This document shows, in pieces, positions 56,401-64,000 of a stretch of DNA of 64,000 nucleotides (its first letter is position 1; the number at the start of each line of letters is the position of its first letter). The position numbers and the translations under genes are program-made. The notes beneath the pieces were generated by a model. That model made no database searches. It was given only the letters and a program-made list of their open reading frames with translations, and was not told where the DNA came from. Where the stretch lies: assembly GCA_963971425.1 (NCBI GenBank), contig OZ020516.1, positions 310,001-374,000 of the forward strand, given 5' to 3'. This DNA comes from Bryoerythrophyllum caledonicum (taxonomy: Eukaryota > Streptophyta > Bryopsida > Pottiales > Pottiaceae).

Positions 56401-57023
56401 TGCTTTAGTGAGTCAATAATACTAATAGAGTCATTAAAGCTCGCGGGAGAAGATCCACTTCTACCCGAGATGCGATCAACCGATGAATCTGGCCTTGAGC
56501 AATCAACGGTGGCACGCGACGAAGGAATCTTACGAGCAGGAGAGTCAGCATCGGAGTCATCACTTATGATAGTGACAAAGTTAGAATCAAGCTCAACCTT
56601 CACTTCAGAGAGTATGGGAGCATTTGAACAATGAGGAGTACCGTGTGTTGCGGATGGGTTCTCAGCAATGTAACTTACGCCATAGATTCTGAATCTACCT
56701 GGTTTAAGCAACCACTGCTTCTCATTATCAATATATGTATGATGCTGACCTAGCGTATGAGTATTACGTCCAGAGGAACTATCATACATTTCTTCGTCGA
56801 GATACAAAGAGTCTGCTTTCAAATGAAATCTCAGGCTCAATCGTGACGCAGAAATATGAGCAAATCCATCTTCAGAGAGAGGGATTGTGAAAGGCAAACT
56901 ATCATGAGAAGCGCGTATGACAGCCATACTGTAGTGACACTCATCTCTCTCCTTTGCGGCCATTCCGCCAGAGGTACTATCACACAATTGCAATCTGGAA
57001 AGGACTCTAGAAGTCAATGTCAA
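53421..57023 (-). pseudogene. MULE-like transposase-derived gene with SWIM-like end, frameshifted
   Basis: Minus strand. 57023-56082: N-terminal region, acidic, ending in a Cys pattern (SSCVGHLQCNNRNCACL). 56000-55860, frameshifted: LVCKICKTPPFCLASCDSRI and RACVHLGVHRHPVKVGD, then TAA. 55847-55476: RTNALLGKHVERTPNATTSA. About 55400-54826: DDE-type core with ACHVYDS, VMTLAVCDMQSED, FKGFMADSTQANWNAVRI and ERTCLFHWTQSLEKHTK, ending FWHFRYRQWGGFMQLV; a frameshift and TGA near 55340. After a probable intron (about 54825-54715) the last exon 54701-53421 starts CNLAETIHNKWLQQSG and ends PDYSCPYFKEML, a truncated SWIM zinc motif. Mutator-like transposases carry this order of DDE core and SWIM. At least three lesions make it dead. 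Confidence 0.7.
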
Positions 57024-57747
57024 TGAATATATTCAGTGCCTATGAGGGGAAGTTAATCTGAAAGAGATCAAACGATTGAATTGACCACGAAGTAAATCAA
57101 CAGCTATGATGCCGGAGATTGATGAGGTAATAAATCGTAAGTCAGTAATGAACATGAATATTATTGGTTCCTATTTCTGTAGTATAATAGGACTTGGTGA
57201 CAAAGAATTGAAAGATGACTATGAACTAGATCTCTAGACCTGATTGGCGGCTAGTGAAGCGATAATATTAGGAGAATTGACAAGATTGACAGCTTTACCA
57301 GTGCACTGAATGGTCAATAAAAGACAAATAATTGAGACTGAACGTCGTCATTGATGTCAGTGACGGTTGAAATAGGATAGTACTCATATACAATATAGAG
57401 TGTATTGTTAGTCGAATTCCATTTTTGATGACTGCTAAAGCACGCTGAGTACATTGAGATGAGAATTGAACGAACAGTTACACAGTAGTACAGATTCATC
57501 ATCCCTATCGGTAGTCTCCATAAAAGGACCCGCAGTTGTGGTGTTTCAATGGAGAGTGATGAGATGGTGATTGTGATCATGTTGGTAGGTGTCTAAGTAG
57601 GTGATTGAGAATATATGTACTCAGAGGGGTTCAATATTCTCTAGTTCAAATGCTTAATGGGCAGTTTAGGTTGCCATCAGCACGAGGTAGAAGAGGAAGA
57701 AGGAAGACCGGATTCAGATTCTCCAATAGAAAGACCATAACCAGATA
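57024..57747. other. Unassigned spacer
   Basis: No ORF or repeat of note between the MULE-like gene and the fold-back element. Confidence 0.4.
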
Positions 57748-58157
57748 TAGAACACCATATTCGTTATTTTGGGAGATTTTCAACCTCCCAATTTAATGAC
57801 AGTTTAGGTCGAGTCCACCTAAACTATACCCACAGATTAGATACTTCACCGAAACTGGACAAGACAACCAACCGTCGAAATATTCAAATGGCCATAACTT
57901 ACTCAGATTTCGTTCAAATTGGGCATATGAGGTGTTTTTTGACATCTACAAAAAAACTAGATGTCAAAAAACACCTCATATGCCCAATTTGGACAAAATT
58001 TGAGTAAGTTATGGCCATTTGAAAATTTAGACGATTGGTTGTTTTGTCTAGTTTCAGCGATGTACTCAATCTGGGGGTACAGTTTAGGTTGACTCGACCT
58101 AAACTGTATTTTCCCAAAATCATGGAATTTTCCCATTATAACGAATATGGTGTTATA
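57748..58157. mobile_element. Fold-back/MITE-like inverted repeat, about 410 bp
   Basis: The left arm (from ATAGAACACCATATTCGTTAT) and right arm (ending ATAACGAATATGGTGTTATAG) pair almost throughout. The centre is at 57948-57962 (GACATCTACAAAAAAACTAGATGTC), giving a very short loop. Within each arm AGTTTAGGTCGA/TCGACCTAAACT forms a second, smaller palindrome. Minus- and plus-strand transcripts would both fold into a long hairpin. No transposase. The arms are nearly perfect in the inner 150 bp and looser outside, so it may be young. Confidence 0.85.
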
Positions 58158-58226
58158 GATTGCAGAAAGAGCTGAAGTTGGGGGAATGTCAGGGAGGTAG
58201 AGAGTGTTCAAAGGGGTCAAGCACAA

Positions 58227-59375
58227 GTGAAGGAAGTAAAAGGATTGAAGAGAGCAAATTATGGAGATGACGGTGGAGCTTCTGAAACCATTATATCAAA
58301 TTTGATGTCTACGGTGAAGGAGTTGAGATTTGAATCAAGTGCATCGGAAGAAAGTCACGGATCCCAACATATTGCACTGGCTGAGGTAGGTTTTGACAAT
58401 TGCATTGTACTTTTGGAATTATTTCATTGTTCAATAAGAATTATACTGTACAAATCTAATGATTTGCATTGGTGCACCATTTTGCTAAATGGACTTCAAT
58501 TTAGAGAATTGAAGAAGTAACAATACTATAAACATTGATAAGAAGCTGAATATGTTCATTCCATTTTGCAACTAGATTACAAGAAACTGATAGGGAGGCC
58601 TTACTGAATATGGAGGCTGGCAATAAATATACTAGATATTACTAGATAATACAATAACCTTAACGCACATTTGTCCATTGTCCTTATACATTTACTGCTT
58701 CATTGACCAAGAAGATTAAGTAAATTAAACTAAACTGCGCATAACACCATAGTTCCATGGTCGAGTATAATAATTTTGATTCCGAGTCATAATTTATGAA
58801 TCATCAGAATAACTTATTATGAGATAATCACTAGTATGGACTTCTCAAAATTTGGACAAGAAGTCGAATATTGAGTTCTGCAGGATCTAAAAGAATACTA
58901 AAAGAATACTATTCGTTATTACTGCCGTTTAATGAGGATGCATTTCAGTTTGCCATGCACCAATCTTCAAAATGACAAGTTACAACATTGGACCGTACTT
59001 GAGGGCCTACGAATTCATTAACATTCGTACCTGCTAAATATAGTACGAATACTGAAATGAATGGTCGTCATCCTCTCGAGCCGGAAACCCTTGGCCACGC
59101 TGAATGCTCTTTCCCAGAGGTCGCAAGCAGCTTCATCTATTCTTCTGTTTTCGGATCAGGTGGTCTTATGGTCGTTCAGTTTCCATGTAGTGTTTGTTCT
59201 TTGCTTTGCTGACGAAATGGACTGAGATTTCTGTGATTCTCAACAGATTGAGGCTCATGCACGTTTGGAATGGTGGGGATGCAGGACTGTGGTCACAGTA
59301 AACGCGGCGACTGGGCAACAACGCATATTGACAACCGCCAGGACTTTGCAATCAGGAGCGGCGGTTTCCGCAAGG
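58227..59375 (+). other. Possible two exons of an unknown gene (58227-58385, 59247-59375)
   Basis: First piece ends ESHGSQHIALAE with donor GAG-GTAGGT. Second piece, after acceptor CAACAG, reads IEAHARLEWWGCRTVVTVNA and TARTLQSGAAVSA before donor AAG-GTACAT. The phases agree (0/0). No domain recognised and no further exon found, so this may be chance. Confidence 0.25.
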
Positions 59376-59569
59376 TACATTATCTCACAAACATTAAACA
59401 TCATGTTGTATTCAAGCTTCACAATTCTGATTCTAGGGTTTGATCGGGCTAAGTTCATTTGATAACTGAATATCGCTTTAGGGCACGTGCTATCACTTGG
59501 GAGCCGCTGGGCGTGAATGGGTCGTCGATTAGGTTGAATTCTTAAGTGCGTCAGTGCCGATGTTGTTTG

Positions 59570-59880
59570 ATCCTGAAGTCTCGTGAGTGTGGAATCGTGA
59601 GTTCGGATTCGTGAGTGCCGACAGAATGTGCGCAGGATGAGTTCAAATTCGTGAGAGTGGATTCTTGAGTTCAGATTCGTGAGTGCCGACTAAATGTGCG
59701 CAGTAGGAGTGATTGTCGGATTCGTGAGTGTGGATGTGCGCAGTAGGAGTGAGTATCGGATTCGTGAGTGTGGATGTGCGCAGTAGGAGTGAATGTGCGC
59801 TGTAGGTGTGAGTGTCGGATTCGTGAGTGTGGATTCATGCGTCGTGAAGTCTCGTGAGTGTGGATTCGTGAGTGTCGCCG
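59570..59880. repeat. Minisatellite of GGATTCGTGAGTGTGGAT / GTGCGCAGTAGGAGTGA units
   Basis: Irregular tandem repeats of two short modules in varying order. No coding signal. Confidence 0.85.
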
Positions 59881-60436
59881 ACTTCACGAAAACTGGTAGC
59901 TTTTATGTGGTCGGCGACTGGTTGTTTTCTATGTAGATTATTGTGTGGTATGTCCTACGTAGTCCAGAAGTTGACCAGGAGAGTGAGCGTTTTTTGGGTG
60001 GTGACGGTGGAAACGGTTGAGTGTCGCGGGAACATGATGGAGGGCACCATGTGGTGGGACATGAGTCCTCAGTTTGGGTTGGCCTGGGTTACGTTGACAG
60101 TTGGTGGTGGTTACGATGATAGTCGGTGGAAACAAACGCCAAATTTATGTGTCATAAACATAAATATACTACTTGTGCGGGGCATTGAGGTTGATAACAG
60201 GTGTTACTACCATATGATAGTGTTGACTCAAGGACAGATGCATGCATACACACACGGTACATCCTGTGCTTCATTCAGTGATATAAGTGGAAGATAAAAA
60301 CTGGATGACCATATTCAGTGGTCGGCACCCGAGGCAACGATCGATTAAATTAAGACTACCTCATATTGCTCAGCTACCGAAGGCATGAAAGGAGTGAAGG
60401 AATAAATGAGGGGCCGAACTTTGGAAAGGAAACGCA
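59881..60436. other. Spacer before the 18S fragment
   Basis: A frame of 141 codons at 59872-60297 has no recognisable domain and I treat it as chance. Nothing resembles a Pol I promoter or rDNA spacer. Confidence 0.4.
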
Positions 60437-60740
60437 ACCTGGTTGATCCTGCCAGTAGTCATATGCTTATTTCATTATATTGTGACATGCACGTGTATGT
60501 ACTGTGAAACTACGAATGGCTCATTAAATCAATTATAGTGGCTTTGATGGTACCTTGCTACTCAGATAACCATAGTAATTCTAGAGCTTATACATGCACA
60601 AACTCCCGACTCGGCTCGCCTGGGAGAGACATATTTATTAGATAAAAGGCCGATGCGCGCTTGCCTGGTATTGCGGTGAATCATAATAACTTGTCGAATC
60701 GCACGGCCTCTTGCGCTGGCGTTGTTTCATTCAAATTTCT
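60437..60740 (+). pseudogene. 18S rRNA pseudogene, 5' ~300 bases only
   Basis: Starts exactly at the 5' end of 18S rRNA (ACCTGGTTGATCCTGCCAG) and follows it through ATGGCTCATTAAATCA, ATAACCATAGTAATTCTAGA, TTTATTAGATAAAAGG and ATCGCACGGCC to CATTCAAATTTCT. It carries many substitutions and a ~20-base loss after ATATGCTT. Similarity stops abruptly at about 60740. No ITS, 5.8S or other rDNA is nearby, so it is a dispersed, diverged copy, not a working gene. Confidence 0.9.
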
Positions 60741-61954
60741 TGAACCAGCGTCGGTACCGACGCTGAATGTTTTCCACCATTCGGCTGCACTATAAACCTA
60801 ACTGAAGTCGTTGTTTCATTCGAAGTTTATGGTTGATTTGTGAGTTGAGGCCGATACTTGTTACGTGAGATGGAATACTTGTTAGGAAGATGTTGTTATG
60901 TGAGTCTTGAATGCATTTCAACCATCCAAGGCGTTGAGTAGAATTCGTTGCGTCTGCACTGACGCACCTGCCCTCCGGATTCTTTTCAATGAGGAACTCA
61001 ATAGATTTATTGCATTAGATTCATTTGCCGTTTCATTGAATGAGTACTTCTCTTTCAAAATATGATCATCTGGTTAGTTAGTTTTCTTTCTTATGATCAT
61101 TAGTCAGCCTCATATGGGCTCGTCGGTACCAACAATCTTCCTTCGCAGATCAGAAATAACCAAGAAATGACTCAGGATTATTGAAAATGCTTTAGAGGGT
61201 CCAAGTTCACATTAATGTTCCGTCAAGATGCTGATTCTGCTTTCATTGTATGAATATTTTGTTGAAATGAATTGATTGTAAGAAGCACCACCATGATCGT
61301 CGGTGCCGACGTAGTCATTTTCTATTTAGTTCATCACAGTAATGTTCGTTTGATCTGCAAATTGTACTAGTTGTATTGGTCAACATTAGCCTAGTATTAT
61401 TGTACTAGTTTAGGTTCACTAGAAATGGCGCTTCAAGCTCAAATGAATGGGGGTCCGCGATCCCTTCCTTTGTGAGCGCATTCCCGAGTAGATCCTCATT
61501 GTGAGATGCCAACTAGTCCCCCCGGAAGCTGCAGCAAGGGTGCCGTCCTCTCCAATGTGTGGCGGCTACTACTTCTAGGGTGGTGACCGTAGTTGACGCG
61601 TTTTTTCAGACTGAGCTTCCGCCACTACTGGCAACCGTGTTGGTGCCGGGGCTTCCACCGTGCCAAGGGAGCCCGTTCTTTGAGGAGGCACTAGAGTACG
61701 TGAAAAATGTGTAATGAGTATATAGCCGCTCCCAGAGTAGCGTCGGTGCCGACGCTTTTTTTTGGCAGCCCATCCATACCCATTTGAACTGTGTATGGAT
61801 TGCCTGAGATTATTTGGAAAAATTCATATAGAGTTCTCAAGTTGAGGTAGATTCTTGTCTGGTATTTGCCTCTGCTCTCGTCACATTACATTGTCAACCT
61901 ATGTCGAACTGTGTTGCTTAGAAACTAATTTTGATATGACCCAAAATCCAAGTC
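60741..61954. other. Non-coding stretch with three CGTCGGTRCCGACG palindromes
   Basis: AGCGTCGGTACCGACGCT at 60747-60764 and AGCGTCGGTGCCGACGCT at 61739-61756 are 18-bp palindromes (the second with a central G). CGTCGGTGCCGACG at 61298-61311 is the same core. A partial form CGTCGGTACC occurs near 61120. The last one is followed by T8. No gene recognised. Confidence 0.75.
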
Positions 61955-64000
61955 ATGGACCCGTCATCATCTCAACGGTCTACCTGATCACCCGAATTCT
62001 CTGGTGGCAGAAGTTCACATCCGGACGCGGATGTTTCGGTGGCAGATGAGGTGGATTGTCACCTACATCTTAACGAAGATGAGCTTCGTCAACATCAAAG
62101 GGTAAATTGTATCTTTGCCATAGATAGCCTACGCATTGCACCCAAGGCTTCCTCTCGCTTTGATGTGCCGTTGTGCTGGCTTGTGTACATGCCACTTGTC
62201 CGATCCACACTGGAGTCGGATATTAAGCAGTTTGAGGCTGAATTTACACATGGATATCGTCTTGGATCTACCGTGTTTTACATTTCTCTTTCCAATGACC
62301 TCGGTGAGGAGTCTTTTGTCACCGAGGAGGATAAAGAAAAATGGGGCCCTTTGTGGAACGCAGCCAATGATCGCTCTGAGTCAAATCTTTTGGCTACTCC
62401 CTAGTTGAGCTTCTTGAAGAATCGTAAACTCTTCATATGTGATGGGAATCATCAGTTCAAGGCATGGATGGGATATATTGAGAGAATGCACAATGTTGAT
62501 GTAAATTGGCACATCTCCGTGGATTGCATTTGTTTGGATATCAAAGGCAGTGTCGGATTGGCTCTTCATGCTATGCACGATATTAACAGGTGAGCATCAT
62601 TCACTAAGTCCTTGCAATATTCATTCGGTACTTGCATCCTGGATTCATTGTTTGATTGTTGATTCTACTGTCTTGTGTAGAGCCACAAAAAACTCACACG
62701 TTAAGACCAACTTCGTGCACATACTCCATCGAATTAAGGCGATTGGAAGTCAACCACTTGAATCATTCAAGGATTTGTTGGCTGCAGAGGATTATCACAA
62801 GTGCTTGGCTAATCCTGGGAGAGGGAAGTCATGGTATCCATTAACAGCCGATGTCTTCGTCTCTCTACTCTTTCGGGTAAGTATTTTCACTTTCAAGTTT
62901 TTTGGTTGTAAATGTATGCATTTACTGGTAATTTATTTTATTCTTACATATTAATTATGTTTGATATGGAGTTATACCATTTCTCACCTCTTTACCAATT
63001 GCTGATGGACCTCAGCAAGAGATTGTTGATGCATCAGATGAGGCTGCTAGAGTGTACCACGAAAATACTCCTGTGGAACTTCGGATTGACTCTGAGATCA
63101 CCACTTCTATGCGAGCTGCAGCAAAGGCAAAAATTCAGATGTACAAGGGTCAGTGGTCCAAATATTCGGCCGTTGCAAATCCAAAACTTGGTGACCAGTT
63201 CCTTGAAGAGGTAAAAATGATTCTTTAGTATATTTGATATTTAATTTGAAGTGATACACCTACATAGAGTGATTATTCAAAATAATTTCTCTCCTTATAA
63301 TTTCAGATTACAAAGCATTGGAGTTCAAATTCAAAGCCAGAGATGACTTTGGATAAGTTACAGTTGATTGCAACTTCCAATGTCCCACCCCATTTCAAAG
63401 TTCGATGGCTTCAGTGGTGGAATTCTAGCAATGCCACTTGGGAAGCTCTCCACTTTCCTCCTAAAGGATTCAGCGATAAGAAGTTAGACTCGTGGTTAAA
63501 CAAGGCATCCTTTTGGGCCGGAGTAAGTTCTGTTTAGCAAATTTCTTTATTTCTGTGAATTTAGTTCATCATATTTTGGAATCAGTTCGTTCATAAAATG
63601 CTTTCAACCCAAGTGAGTAAGTTAATGTTGCAAAATTTGATCATTGTAGCTTGAAGTCGCCGTATCTGAGGAGTTTGAGAGTGTACTTAAAGCCGACAAG
63701 CTGCCGCTGAAGTTGGACCTACCGGAGAGACCTCGATCTCCACAAAAGTATGTGGAAGCATCGAGGGTTAAACTTTGGGTGCATGCCTTTCCAACACTCT
63801 TAAGAAGCAAGACCACATTCTCAAGGTCAAAAGAATTTAAGAACCACAAGAATATTGACTTGGCTGTGAAGCGAGTTGTTTGGAGGTGAGTGGGGTATTT
63901 TAGTGATATCAATTACAAATCATTGCCTTTAAATTATTTATCTAAATGTGTTATTGCCACTTACAGGTATTATATGAAAGAGCTCTTTGTAAAGGGTGCC
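61955..64000 (+). pseudogene. ParB/sulfiredoxin-like 'DGNH' protein gene, six exons seen, two nonsense codons, runs off window
   Basis: Exons: 61955-62589, 62681-62876, 63016-63210, 63307-63522, 63650-63885, 63967 onward; all introns GT-AG and the frames join. Starts MDPSSSQRST. Motifs: RFDVPLCWLVYMP; FLKNRKLFICDGNHQFKAW, which resembles the ParB/sulfiredoxin core (DGxHR..A) but has Gln for the Arg; NWHISVDCICLDIKGSVGLA; GRGKSWYPLTADVF; TSNVPPHFKVRWLQWWNSSN. Nonsense codons are only TGA at 61985-61987 (CGA would fit) and TAG at 62402-62404 (CAG would fit). Splice sites and the remaining frame are clean, so decay is recent. ParB-fold proteins bind or cleave nucleotides, but for this family the role is unknown. 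The 3' end is outside the window. Confidence 0.65.

Noticed and set aside
59872..60297. 141-codon ORF as a gene
   Set aside because: No domain, no splice context, overlaps the end of the minisatellite.
60437..60740. Functional 18S rRNA gene
   Set aside because: Only ~300 bases, strongly diverged, with an internal deletion and no rDNA context.
1331..62404. UAG read as an amino acid (recoding)
   Set aside because: The seemingly intact TNP2 gene ends with TAG, other lesions (frameshifts, TGA, TAA) accompany the TAGs, and CAG-to-TAG decay explains many of them.

Overview
The window reads as nuclear DNA of a streptophyte (land plant or charophycean alga). The best evidence is one clean housekeeping gene, a four-exon RPB5 gene (common subunit of the nuclear RNA polymerases) at 22.9-24.4 kb. 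The rest is almost entirely nested transposable elements of plant type: Ty3/Gypsy elements including a chromovirus, a TNP2-type CACTA element, Tc1/mariner elements, a LINE, a MULE-like gene and solo LTRs. The organism cannot be named from the sequence. Several degenerate families (the MULE-like/SWIM protein, the DGNH protein, an LTR-encoded ORF) remind me more of non-flowering streptophytes than of angiosperms, but that is an impression, not a proof.

Layout. 1-9.6 kb, minus strand: the 5' part of an LTR retrotransposon, with a very long LTR (2588-9604), a tRNA-Asp-type primer site and a broken gag with three CCHC knuckles. The LTR carries an ORF of about 650 codons and is itself split by a 2.1-kb solo LTR (5084-7195). 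9.7-21.6 kb: a mariner transposase relic split by a chromovirus (10382-21080) with two LTRs and a TGGTG target duplication; that chromovirus is split twice more by solo LTRs (12796-15558 and 16995-18746). 22.9-24.4 kb: RPB5. 25-29.9 kb: a second mariner relic, AT-rich repeats, a LINE reverse transcriptase relic and the end of a Gypsy pol with a PHD-like finger. 29.9-35.8 kb: a CACTA element whose TNP2 transposase looks open across four exons. 35.8-43.7 kb: unrecognised decayed ORFs, a block of stacked palindromes and a broken methyltransferase-like gene. 44.3-52.7 kb: a third copy of the LTR-type ORF (44285-52690), split by a complete solo copy of the giant LTR (45401-51928, target duplication AGGGA), itself split by a 1.7-kb solo LTR (48092-49794, target duplication GGTGA). 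53.4-57 kb: MULE-like/SWIM pseudogene. 57.7-58.2 kb: a fold-back element. 59.5-61.8 kb: minisatellite, an 18S rRNA 5'-end pseudogene and repeated palindromes. 62-64 kb: a six-exon gene with a DGNH motif, with two nonsense codons, running off the window.

Main result. Removing each insertion at its target duplication restores reading frame in five separate places, so the nesting order is firm. It shows that the unknown ORF lies wholly inside a 4.8-4.9 kb LTR: the copy at 45401-51928 is a bounded solo LTR and contains the entire ORF, and the copy at 2588-9604 is followed directly by a primer-binding site and gag. The encoded protein (globular N-terminal domain, acidic linker, coiled coil, basic tail) is conserved in three diverged copies and is the best candidate here for an undescribed system.
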